Assembly: GCA_020350865.1 (NCBI GenBank)
Contig: CP070726.1
Location: 958,493 to 964,063 of the forward strand
Direction: 5' to 3'
Length of the DNA stretch: 5,571 nucleotides
Origin: Thermoplasmata archaeon
GTDB lineage: Archaea > Thermoplasmatota > Thermoplasmata > GCA-020350865
Each line of letters begins with the position of its first letter. Positions within the stretch are counted from its first letter, which is position 1. Under the pieces are notes generated by a model that saw only the letters and a program-made list of their open reading frames with translations, was not told where the DNA came from and searched no databases. Of this stretch, positions 1 through 5,571 are shown one piece after another. The translations under genes and the position numbers were made by a program.

Positions 1-660
1 GGCAACTACTGGAGCGATTACGACGGCTTCGACAACTACTCGGGCCCGGGACAGTTCGAGCCGGGCCCCGACGGCATTGGGGACACTCCCTATTATATAG
101 ATGACGATTCCTATGACGAATACCCCCTTATGGACCCCGTCCGGATTTTCATGTTCCTCCATGAGGGCTGGAACCTAATTTCGATGCCCCTCATTCAGTC
201 CGACACTGATGTTGGGGCTGTTCTATCCTCCATAACAGGTTATTACAGGGCTGTTCAGTGGTATAATGCGAGTGATCTGGGTGACCACTGGAAGAGTAAC
301 TTCACCACGAGAGCCCAGCATCTCAACGATATGGACAACATTGACCATATTATGGGGTTCTGGATAAACATCACCAAGCCAGGTGGCGTCAAGTTTTATT
401 ATACTGGTTACAGGCCAATAGAAAACCAGAGTATTGCGCTCCACCCGGGTTGGAACCTCGTCGGCTTCCCATCCCTGTCCAACAAGAACAGGACTACAGC
501 CCTGAACAACCTTACATTCGATGTGGAGGTGGATTCGGTCTGGACCCACGACCCCGCAACTAAGAAATGGGAGGAGGTTGGGTCATCGGATTCATTCCAG
601 TTGTGTAGGGGATATTGGGTTCACGCTACACAGGAGTGTGTGTGGGAGGTTCCCTTGTAA
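1..660 (+). CDS. Secreted beta-helix surface protein, C-terminal part (5' truncated by window edge)
   Basis: The reading frame is open from base 1 to a TAA at 658-660, giving 219 residues of a protein whose start lies off the left edge. The ATG at 130 is internal, because conserved sequence is encoded before it. Residues 1-43 (GNYWSDYDG..., then DGIGDTPYYI and DEYPLM) are the typical end cap of archaeal NosD-like right-handed parallel beta-helix proteins. Residues 50-219 form a C-terminal domain with two units: GWNLISMPL...MGFW, then GWNLVGFPSL...CRGYW. The same domain ends the protein at 1755-4268, aligned without gaps and about 74% identical by hand count. Two cysteines in the last unit (CRGYW...EC) could form a disulfide. 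No C-terminal membrane helix or sortase-like tail is visible. By family it should be exported and act at the cell surface, but substrate and partner are unknown. The 3' end and reading frame are secure; the function is not. Confidence 0.9.
   Translation, partial: GNYWSDYDGFDNYSGPGQFEPGPDGIGDTPYYIDDDSYDEYPLMDPVRIFMFLHEGWNLISMPLIQSDTDVGAVLSSITGYYRAVQWYNASDLGDHWKSNFTTRAQHLNDMDNIDHIMGFWINITKPGGVKFYYTGYRPIENQSIALHPGWNLVGFPSLSNKNRTTALNNLTFDVEVDSVWTHDPATKKWEEVGSSDSFQLCRGYWVHATQECVWEVPL
148..660 (+). repeat. C-terminal two-unit GWNL domain, copy 1 (paralogous repeat)
   Basis: This 513-base segment pairs with 3756-4268 at a constant offset of 3608 bases, with no insertion or deletion from the domain's first phenylalanine to the stop codon. 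By hand count 125 of 170 residues match. Identity is uneven. The first half is diverged, while 526-625 has only three differences from its partner (at 540, 550 and 553), and 554-625 has none. It is a coding repeat, not a mobile element: no terminal repeats or target duplications are visible around it. Confidence 0.9.
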
Positions 661-710
661 TTTTCCAGAATTCAAGCTATATTCAACCCGAGTTAAGCAG
701 AAAGCCCTAG

Positions 711-726
711 TCCCAATTTTTATTTT
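711..726 (+). terminator. T-rich archaeal-type terminator after the first gene
   Basis: A T-rich tract (five T, then A, then four T) at 717-726 lies about 60 bases past the stop codon at 660. Archaeal RNA polymerase usually ends transcription at U-tracts without needing a hairpin, and none is obvious here. The exact end point is inference. Confidence 0.5.
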
Positions 727-814
727 GAGAGCGATCTTTTATAGCCTCCCAAATTGGGCACGTTACTTCTATATTTTCGTTTGAATAAAAACTAATTATG
801 CTGACCTGTTCTAG

Positions 815-822
815 TATATAAA
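815..822 (+). promoter_or_regulatory. TATA-like box, candidate distal promoter
   Basis: TATATAAA is a very good archaeal TATA box. Archaeal transcripts normally start about 25 bases downstream, so this would give a start near 843 and a leader of roughly 250 bases before the gene at 1091. The motif TATATA(AA)CCTG recurs in near-identical form in the promoter region of the next beta-helix gene (1705-1714), which supports a real promoter. No upstream BRE was assigned with confidence. Confidence 0.45.
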
Positions 823-848
823 CCTGTCGAAGAAAACTCTCCAGAAGA

Positions 849-856
849 CTTAAATA
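849..856 (+). promoter_or_regulatory. Second TATA-like box beside the G run
   Basis: CTTAAATA fits a weaker archaeal TATA box. It would place a start near 878-882. The 11-G run at 859-869 would lie exactly between box and start, so a change in run length would alter promoter spacing. It overlaps the expected start region of the box at 815-822, so it may not be used at all. Confidence 0.3.
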
Positions 857-858
857 GA

Positions 859-869
859 GGGGGGGGGGG
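859..869. repeat. Homopolymer run of 11 G
   Basis: Eleven consecutive G bases stand alone in an AT-rich intergenic region. Long G runs are prone to replication slippage, and also to sequencing and assembly error, so the true length may differ from that shown. It lies outside any coding region that I can support. Confidence 0.9.
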
Positions 870-915
870 CAATATACTCTGCGACTAATGGGCGATAGCC
901 CGGAGGGTGGTTAAA

Positions 916-948
916 ATGAAAAGAAAACACGAAGAATTTATGCTTTGA
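916..948 (+). CDS. Possible 10-codon leader peptide or start of a broken small gene
   Basis: The ATG at 916 has an excellent ribosome binding site: GGAGGGTGG at 902-910, with nine bases between GGAGG and ATG. The ORF reads MKRKHEEFML and stops at TGA 946-948. A GGGC-GATA-GCCC hairpin (890-901) abuts the binding site. Right after residue 8 a neighbouring frame stays open from 915 to TAA 1014-1016. A single-base length change near 937-939 would join the two into about 33 residues. It may be a translated leader peptide, a frameshifted small protein, or chance. No function can be named. Confidence 0.25.
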   Translation: MKRKHEEFML

Positions 949-1010
949 AAGTAAGTGCTGATAATGGCCGTCTTACCTTCGGGTTCTGTTCCGATAATAA
1001 AGCCGATAGC

Positions 1011-1018
1011 CTATAAAA
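1011..1018 (+). promoter_or_regulatory. TATA-like box, candidate proximal promoter of the small secreted protein gene
   Basis: CTATAAAA is a good archaeal TATA box. A start about 25 bases downstream, near 1038-1042, would give a leader of some 50 bases that keeps the strong ribosome binding site at 1075-1085. Of the three boxes in this gap it is the closest to the gene and the simplest choice for it. Confidence 0.45.
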
Positions 1019-1074
1019 TGAGCTAAATGAATCTATGCCGCATCCGGGTATAGAGGAAGGAGAAATAAACAGAT

Positions 1075-1085
1075 GAGGGGGTGAT
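1075..1085 (+). promoter_or_regulatory. Strong ribosome binding site that fixes a GTG start
   Basis: GAGGGGGTGAT closely matches the archaeal anti-Shine-Dalgarno complement (AGGAGGTGAT) and ends five bases before GTG 1091. An in-frame TAA at 1085-1087 rules out any earlier start, so GTG 1091 is well supported. Confidence 0.8.
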
Positions 1086-1090
1086 AAAAG

Positions 1091-1573
1091 GTGAGAAGAA
1101 TCATCGCAATACTGGGGACATTGCTAGCAGTCGCTGTACTTATTAGCGGACCAGTATTCGCTGCAACATGGCACTACGGTGTCTCTGTAGAAAGTTATTA
1201 CAACTGCACGAATCCAAACGAGATACTCGGTGCACCGGACGATAAATATTGTTCCCTTGGGACTTCTGCGGAAGATCTCGGAGAGATCATAATCAATCTG
1301 AGCTACAGCGGTGCGATGGGCCGCAAACAGGTATTCTGGGTGTTCGCTCAATCTGCGTACCAGGAGCCATACAATGTATATATATCCACTCGGCCCGATT
1401 TCGCGGATTCCGTAGACTTGGGTTTAGGGTATGACGACGCCGACCAATATTTCGAAACACCAGATGAGGCGACAATAGGATGGCGTTACATCCAGCTTGT
1501 TGGTGTAGACGGCGTATCCGACCCCGATCCGGTATACGGACCTGATATAGATGCGGTAGGCTGGTTTGGATAA
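1091..1573 (+). CDS. Small secreted protein, probable beta-sandwich (discoidin-like) domain
   Basis: This gene encodes 160 residues from a GTG start set by the binding site just upstream. Residues 1-24 are a clear Sec signal peptide: RR at 2-3, a hydrophobic core, and cleavage probably after VFA (22-24). The mature part is acidic. It carries NPNEILGAPDD (41-51) near its start and YGPDIDAVGWFG (149-160) as its very end. The pair GAPD...G.DIDAV is seen in secreted proteins with a jelly-roll, lectin-like or discoidin-like domain, so a single beta-sandwich of about 135 residues is likely. Two cysteines (39 and 54) could pair. There is no membrane anchor, so it is probably released or held by contacts with other surface proteins. 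It lies between two paralogous beta-helix genes, with its own promoter candidates and a terminator after it. The gene call is firm, the fold is moderate, and the specific role is unknown. Confidence 0.88.
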   Translation: MRRIIAILGTLLAVAVLISGPVFAATWHYGVSVESYYNCTNPNEILGAPDDKYCSLGTSAEDLGEIIINLSYSGAMGRKQVFWVFAQSAYQEPYNVYISTRPDFADSVDLGLGYDDADQYFETPDEATIGWRYIQLVGVDGVSDPDPVYGPDIDAVGWFG

Positions 1574-1638
1574 GCACAGATCCAACTATAACGGAAGCTC
1601 TCTTCTACTTTCCAGGAGAAAAGCAAGCCTGAAACCAT

Positions 1639-1662
1639 CTTTCAATTTTTTTCTTTTTATTT
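1639..1662 (+). terminator. Strong T-rich archaeal-type terminator
   Basis: A tract with 7 T and then 5 T, broken by single C and A bases, lies 65-90 bases past the stop of the small secreted protein gene. It also precedes the TATA box of the next gene, so the two genes are probably separate transcripts. Confidence 0.65.
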
Positions 1663-1699
1663 GGGATTGAAATGCGAAAATCATATTAGGAAGAATGGC

Positions 1700-1710
1700 T
1701 ATAATATATA
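1700..1710 (+). promoter_or_regulatory. TATA box of the 837-residue beta-helix gene
   Basis: TATAATATATA is a strong archaeal TATA box. A start about 25 bases on, near 1730, gives a short leader of about 25 bases that still includes the purine-rich ribosome binding site GAGGG at 1741-1745, nine bases before ATG 1755. Confidence 0.6.
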
Positions 1711-1754
1711 CCTGCAAATGGGGACTTTAAGTGGTTAAGAGAGGGTAGGGTGGC

Positions 1755-4268
1755 ATGATAAAGAGATTAATTTCGATTGAAATAATTTGTCTGCTCATTA
1801 CAGCGGGATTTCTGGGATTTTTCACTATCGAGCTGGAAGTTGCGGGTGCAGCAGGGATAACGATCTATGTTGACGACGACAATGTGATGGGGCCGTGGGA
1901 CGGGTCTTTGGGCAACCCTTATAAAACGATCCAGGACGGAGTAAATGCCTCAGGTGATGGAGATACCGTCTTCGTGTTCAATGGGACCTACAATGAACAC
2001 GTTGTGGTTGATAAGGCCATAAATTTGACCGGCGAGGACAGGGACATCACGATAATCGACGGCGGAGGCAGCGGGGATGTTGTGAATGTGAGTGCGAATG
2101 GCGTGAACATCTCGGGTTTTACTGTCACTGGTGGTGGGCCGATATCAGATTATGGAGCAGGCATAGACCTGCATGATGTGCAGTACTGTAGTGTGTTTGA
2201 GAACAATGTCTCGAACAACATATTCAAAGGCATCTATCTTTACGAATCACTGGGCAATGAAATAACCAATAACAAGGTATCGAACAATCAGATAGGTATT
2301 GAACTTCTTTACTCATCGGACAACAGGATAATAAACAACACTGTTTCATGGAACAGTCATAAGGGTGTGAGGATTTGGATTTCAAATCCTACAGGTAAAA
2401 CATCTAACAACAATATAATATCAAATAATAATGTGTCGAACAATCCAGATTGTGGTATCGAACTTGATTCCTCAGATGACAATACAATTATAGGTAACAA
2501 TGTATCGAATAATAATTATGGCATAGTTTTGTATGATTGCAATGGGAACAGTATCGCTGGCAACTTCGTGTTGAAGAACGAACTAAGTATAGGTCTCACC
2601 TCCTCATCGAACAACGACATCATAGAGAACGACGTTATCAACAACAACCCTCCACCAGGCAGTTATAAGGCAGGCATCAGCCTTCGCGGGTCACCGGATA
2701 ACAGAATAATCAACAATAATATTTTATCTAATAATGGGAGCGGGATATATCTTGACGATTCAGCTATTGGGTCGTCCGACAATAACACTATATCAGACAA
2801 TATTATGTCATCGAACACGGGACACGGCATCTATCTTAGGTCGCCATCAAACCACAACGTCATAACAAACAATAAAGTCTCGAACAATGCAGAAGATGGC
2901 ATCTATGTTTATGATAATGAGGCATCATACAATAACATCATAGGCAACACGGTATCTTCAAACGAAAATCAGGGCATCACTATTTTTGGTTGCAGCGATA
3001 ACAACGTCACGGCCAATACTGTTTTCTCCAACAAAAGAGACGGGATCTATCTTTACTCGGCACAAAGAATCAACATGATAAACAACAAAGTATGGAACAA
3101 TTCAAAAGGCATCTCCCTTGCCTCATCGGCTGACAACTTAGTAACAGCCAACGACCTATCTGACAACCACCAGGGACTCTTTCTCTCGAATTCCTGGACC
3201 AATAACATCACAGCCAACGATATTTTCTCAAACAACGATGACGGCATCCACCTTGATTCATCGAGCGGCAACAATTTGAAAAATAATAACGTTTACCTAA
3301 ACACCGGCAACGGTATATATCTGGCCCTGTCATCGGACAGCAATATCTCAGGCAACCATATTTCAGACAATCAGGTAGGCATAAATGTTACCTTATCTTC
3401 AAATAGCAATAATATCACAATTAACTCGGTCTCGAACAACGACCACGGCATCTATCTCGAAGGCTCACTGAACAACAGCGTTTTTCACAACAACATCATC
3501 GACAATTTCAATCAGGCTCATGACGACTCCAGCAACGGCAATCGATGGGACAACGGCTATCCCTCCGGCGGCAACTACTGGTCCGATTTCGATGAACCGG
3601 GAGAAGGTGCATACGACGATTATAAAGGGCCAGACCAGGATGTGTGGGAAAGCGATGGCATAGTCGATACCGGGTCGGCTGCGGGTGGCGGCAAGAATCC
3701 CTATGTGATAGACCTCGATAGCCAGGATACCTACCCGTTGATAGAGCTTGCCAAGTTTCTCTTTCTGTACGAAGGTTGGAATCTCATATCCGTTCCCCTA
3801 ATTCAGCCCGATACAAAACTGGGCTCTGTCCTATTACCAGTAAACGGAACCTTTGACGCGGTCCAGTGGTATGATATTTCCGATGTCCAAGACCACTGGA
3901 AGCTCAACCGCACCTCAAAACCCGCTCATCTGAACGATCTGGACACAATAGACCACAGGATGGGCTTCTGGATACATATCACCGAACCGGGAGGAGTCAT
4001 ATTTTATTACACAGGCCTTTTACCGATGGAAAACCAATTCATTTCACTCTTTCCCGGTTGGAACCTCGTCGGCTTTCCATCCCTTTCAAATAAGAACAGG
4101 ACTGCCGCATTAAATAATCTCACATATGGTAATGAGGTGGATTCGGTTTGGACCCACAACTCCGCAACTAAGAAATGGGAGGAGGTTGGGTCATCGGATT
4201 CATTCCAGTTGTGTAGGGGATATTGGGTTCACGTCACAACCGAATGTACTTGGGAAGTACCGCTTTAA
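1755..4268 (+). CDS. Secreted NosD-like parallel beta-helix surface protein with C-terminal GWNL domain
   Basis: This complete gene encodes 837 residues. ATG 1755 is the first possible start, because an in-frame TAG lies at 1746. Residues 1-32 are a signal peptide (MIKR, long hydrophobic core, likely cleavage near AGA 30-32). Residues 35-125 are the typical helix opening (IYVDDDN, GPWDG, NPYKTIQDGV, GDTVFV, GTYNE, INLTG). Residues about 136-570 form a right-handed parallel beta-helix of about 19 coils, roughly 24 residues each, marked by repeated GI(Y/E/S)L turns and asparagine ladders such as VSNN. Residues 605-665 are the end cap (GGNYWSDFD...YPLI). Residues 668-837 are two GWNL units (GWNL at 674 and 768, GFW at 737, GYW at 822), with cysteines 820 and 831 possibly paired. 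Many N-x-S/T sites suggest glycosylation. No C-terminal membrane helix is visible. Related folds bind or cleave polysaccharides, but no catalytic residues can be assigned here. The NosD resemblance reflects the repeat only and is not evidence for copper loading. Confidence 0.95.
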   Translation: MIKRLISIEIICLLITAGFLGFFTIELEVAGAAGITIYVDDDNVMGPWDGSLGNPYKTIQDGVNASGDGDTVFVFNGTYNEHVVVDKAINLTGEDRDITIIDGGGSGDVVNVSANGVNISGFTVTGGGPISDYGAGIDLHDVQYCSVFENNVSNNIFKGIYLYESLGNEITNNKVSNNQIGIELLYSSDNRIINNTVSWNSHKGVRIWISNPTGKTSNNNIISNNNVSNNPDCGIELDSSDDNTIIGNNVSNNNYGIVLYDCNGNSIAGNFVLKNELSIGLTSSSNNDIIENDVINNNPPPGSYKAGISLRGSPDNRIINNNILSNNGSGIYLDDSAIGSSDNNTISDNIMSSNTGHGIYLRSPSNHNVITNNKVSNNAEDGIYVYDNEASYNNIIGNTVSSNENQGITIFGCSDNNVTANTVFSNKRDGIYLYSAQRINMINNKVWNNSKGISLASSADNLVTANDLSDNHQGLFLSNSWTNNITANDIFSNNDDGIHLDSSSGNNLKNNNVYLNTGNGIYLALSSDSNISGNHISDNQVGINVTLSSNSNNITINSVSNNDHGIYLEGSLNNSVFHNNIIDNFNQAHDDSSNGNRWDNGYPSGGNYWSDFDEPGEGAYDDYKGPDQDVWESDGIVDTGSAAGGGKNPYVIDLDSQDTYPLIELAKFLFLYEGWNLISVPLIQPDTKLGSVLLPVNGTFDAVQWYDISDVQDHWKLNRTSKPAHLNDLDTIDHRMGFWIHITEPGGVIFYYTGLLPMENQFISLFPGWNLVGFPSLSNKNRTAALNNLTYGNEVDSVWTHNSATKKWEEVGSSDSFQLCRGYWVHVTTECTWEVPL
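3756..4268 (+). repeat. C-terminal two-unit GWNL domain, copy 2 (paralogous repeat)
   Basis: This is the partner of 148-660 at a constant 3608-base offset with no gaps. The linker between the GGNYWSD cap and the domain is 39 bases (13 residues) longer here than in the first protein (3570-3755 against 1-147). The block 4162-4233 is base-for-base identical to 554-625, whereas codons immediately before and after differ at many silent positions. Confidence 0.9.
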
Positions 4269-4499
4269 ACACTTGACTTTTAGTGAGATATTCTAAAAAA
4301 GGCAGTTAGTGCCCTATCCCGATATTCTCTGATAATCCAAGGGAAGGATAAAAAATGAAATACCAGACAATATAGATGAAGGTATGTTTTAGCAATATGA
4401 TGAACACTGTTGCTTATCCATTACCATGAGAGGATGAACCTAAGCCCATCGATGATAAAAAAGACAAAAGATAATACCCTCCATCCCTATTCTCTAGCC
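4269..4499. other. 231-base gap before tgtA, no gene seen
   Basis: No supported ORF is present. A purine-rich GGGAAGGA at 4341-4348 precedes an ATG at 4355, but that frame closes after six codons. A small perfect hairpin GGCA-GTTAG-TGCC lies at 4301-4313 without a following T tract. There is no clear T-rich terminator for the preceding gene, only CTTTTAG at 4277-4283. The right part holds the likely tgtA promoter. Confidence 0.6.
4467..4476 (+). promoter_or_regulatory. Possible TATA-like box for a leaderless tgtA transcript
   Basis: AAAGATAATA is centred about 28 bases before ATG 4500, the spacing expected if the transcript begins at or very near the start codon. No ribosome binding site precedes ATG 4500, which fits leaderless translation, a common mode in many archaea. 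The match to the TATA consensus is only moderate. Confidence 0.35.
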
Positions 4500-5571
4500 A
4501 TGTTCGAGCTGAAGGAGAGGGACGGACTTGGCAGGATGGGCCTGCTTCATACCGGGCACGGTGATGTAAAAACACCTGTACTGATGCCGGTGATCAATCC
4601 CAACCAGATGCTCGTTTCACCAAGGGAAATGAAGGAAGTCTTTGGAGTGCAGATGGTGATAACCAACGCCTATATCATCGGCAAGAACCAGGGGCTCAGG
4701 GAAAGGGCCCTAAAATCCGGGGTTCACGGTCTCCTTGATTTTGATGGAGCGGTGATGACAGATTCCGGTACATTTCAAAGTCATGTGTACGGGGAGGTGG
4801 CGGTGGGTTCTTCGGAAATCCTTGAATTTCAAAAGGATATCGGCTCCGATGTGGGTACGATCCTGGATAAATTCTCGGAAATGGATGATTCCCAAGATAA
4901 GGTGAGGGAGGATGTGGAGGAGACCGTAAGAAGGGCCGAGGAAGCAGTGCCCCTCAGGGGGGAAATGGCCCTGGCATGCCCCGTGCAGGGCGGCAACTTC
5001 CCTGAATTGAGGAGGCTGTGCGCCGAGAGGGTGTCGAAGCTCGAATGCGAGGTGCACCCCATCGGCAGCGTGGTCCCCCTCATGGAGAGCTACCGCTTCA
5101 GGGAGCTTGTTGAGGTGATCATAGCCTCAAAAAAGGGCCTTTTGCCCTCAAGGCCAGTTCATCTGTTCGGTGCGGGCCACCCCATGATTTTCGGGCTTGC
5201 GGTGCTTTTGGGCTGCGATATGTTCGATTCGGCCTCCTATGCCAAGTACGCCAAGGACGGCAGGCTGCTTTTCCCCGATGGAACAAGGAAGCTTGAGGAG
5301 ATCTATGAGATGCCGTGCTCCTGCCCCATATGCAACAAGCACAGTGTTGAGTATCTCAAAGAAATGCACGAAGAGGGTGACACCAAATCCCTGGCCATGC
5401 ACAACCTGTATGTGAGCTTTGCCGAGATCAGGAGGATCAGGCAGGCCATCCACGAGGGCAGCCTGTGGGAGTATGTTGAGGAGCGGTGCAGGGTGCACCC
5501 GAGTCTCCTATCAGCCTTGAAAACTCTCAGGCATCACAAAAAATATCTCGAGAGGTACGAGCCCACAAGCA
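4500..5571 (+). CDS. tgtA: Archaeosine tRNA-guanine transglycosylase, catalytic domain (3' truncated by window edge)
   Basis: TgtA exchanges guanine 15 in the D-loop of archaeal tRNAs for preQ0, the first tRNA-bound step towards archaeosine. The visible 357 residues cover the TIM-barrel catalytic domain. The opening MFELKERDGLGRMG...TPVLMPVINPNQM is typical of the family. TDSGTFQS places one catalytic aspartate at residue 88, and GCDMFDSASYAKYAKDG places the other at 243. The zinc site is C273, C275, C278 and H301, with the same 28-residue span from first cysteine to histidine as I recall for the Pyrococcus enzyme. The archaeal-type SASY sequence after FD separates it from bacterial queuine enzymes. 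Full-length ArcTGT is usually near 500-650 residues, so C-terminal tRNA-binding (PUA) domains would lie beyond the edge. ATG 4500 is preferred because the family match begins there. In-frame ATGs at 4434 and 4452 would add 22 or 16 unconserved residues, although GAGAGG lies directly against ATG 4434. Confidence 0.95.
   Translation, partial: MFELKERDGLGRMGLLHTGHGDVKTPVLMPVINPNQMLVSPREMKEVFGVQMVITNAYIIGKNQGLRERALKSGVHGLLDFDGAVMTDSGTFQSHVYGEVAVGSSEILEFQKDIGSDVGTILDKFSEMDDSQDKVREDVEETVRRAEEAVPLRGEMALACPVQGGNFPELRRLCAERVSKLECEVHPIGSVVPLMESYRFRELVEVIIASKKGLLPSRPVHLFGAGHPMIFGLAVLLGCDMFDSASYAKYAKDGRLLFPDGTRKLEEIYEMPCSCPICNKHSVEYLKEMHEEGDTKSLAMHNLYVSFAEIRRIRQAIHEGSLWEYVEERCRVHPSLLSALKTLRHHKKYLERYEPTS

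Larger units (their letters stand above)
661..1090. other. 430-base gap: terminator, multiple TATA-like boxes, G run, tiny ORF
   Basis: No reading frame of convincing length is present on either strand. Left to right it holds a T-rich tract (717-726), a TATA-like box (815-822), a second TATA-like box (849-856), a run of 11 G (859-869), a GGGC-GATA-GCCC hairpin (890-901), a ribosome-binding-type GGAGG (902-906) before a 10-codon ORF (916-948), a third TATA-like box (1011-1018) and the ribosome binding site of the next gene (1075-1085). The stretch 873-1090 could be a long leader RNA, a decayed small gene, or ordinary spacer. I could not match it to a riboswitch class I know. Confidence 0.6.

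Noticed and set aside
223..549. Minus-strand ORF of 108 codons opposite the first gene
   Set aside because: It lies wholly within the conserved coding sequence of the + strand C-terminal domain, has no recognisable domain or binding site, and is a shadow frame.
964..1026. 20-codon ORF starting at ATG 964
   Set aside because: It has no ribosome binding site, no recognisable similarity, and overlaps the proximal TATA-like box of the next gene.
873..1090. Possible known riboswitch in the long leader, prompted by two CGATAGCC copies at 893-900 and 1003-1010
   Set aside because: I could not build a stem pattern matching any class I know, and the two copies do not pair with each other. A covariance-model search would be decisive.
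2200..3470. Recurring GT(C/A)TCGAACAA-type motifs that look like a direct-repeat array
   Set aside because: They are codons of the VSNN turn of each beta-helix coil, spaced by coil length inside one intact gene, so they are protein repeats and not CRISPR or regulatory repeats.
1755..4268. Naming the gene nosD (copper-loading protein of nitrous oxide reductase)
   Set aside because: Only the generic beta-helix repeat is shared. No nos genes are nearby, and the protein has a long unrelated C-terminal domain.
4355..4375. Six-codon ORF after GGGAAGGA
   Set aside because: It is too short to support, and no neighbouring frame extends it into a plausible protein.
4710..5498. Three minus-strand ORFs of 84-116 codons opposite tgtA
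   Set aside because: The + strand frame encodes TgtA with catalytic and zinc residues in place, so these are antisense shadows of that gene.

Overview
The window is archaeal. Its right end carries the catalytic part of an archaeosine-type tRNA-guanine transglycosylase (tgtA), an enzyme found in archaea. The rest encodes secreted, asparagine-rich parallel beta-helix proteins of a style common in uncultured Thermoplasmata-like Euryarchaeota (openings such as YVDDDN..GPWDG and ends such as GGNYWSD). The promoters look archaeal (AT-rich TATA-like boxes), and T-rich tracts follow the genes. The lineage below Euryarchaeota is inference from protein style, not proven by the window.

Layout, all on the + strand. 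Positions 1-660 hold the C-terminal end of a secreted beta-helix protein whose start lies off the left edge. Positions 661-1090 are non-coding or hold at most tiny ORFs; they contain a T-rich terminator, several TATA-like boxes, an 11-base G run, a small hairpin and a well-placed ribosome binding site in front of a 10-codon ORF. Positions 1091-1573 encode a small secreted protein with a probable beta-sandwich fold. Positions 1574-1754 hold a strong T-rich terminator and the promoter of the next gene. Positions 1755-4268 encode a complete 837-residue secreted beta-helix protein. Positions 4269-4499 form an intergenic gap. Positions 4500-5571 encode the first 357 residues of TgtA, cut by the right edge.

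The first and third proteins are paralogues at their C-termini. They share a 170-residue domain made of two GWNL...G(F/Y)W units, aligned without a gap over 513 bases and about 74% identical in protein by hand count. Inside it, a 72-base stretch is identical in DNA while codons on both sides have diverged synonymously, which points to recent gene conversion. The three secreted genes look like a cell-surface cluster with separate promoters rather than one operon. tgtA is a housekeeping tRNA-modification gene that happens to lie next to it. I see no mobile element, CRISPR array, tRNA or rRNA, and no convincing new multi-gene system. The most interesting items are the conversion tract, the shared C-terminal domain and the odd leader region at 849-1090.
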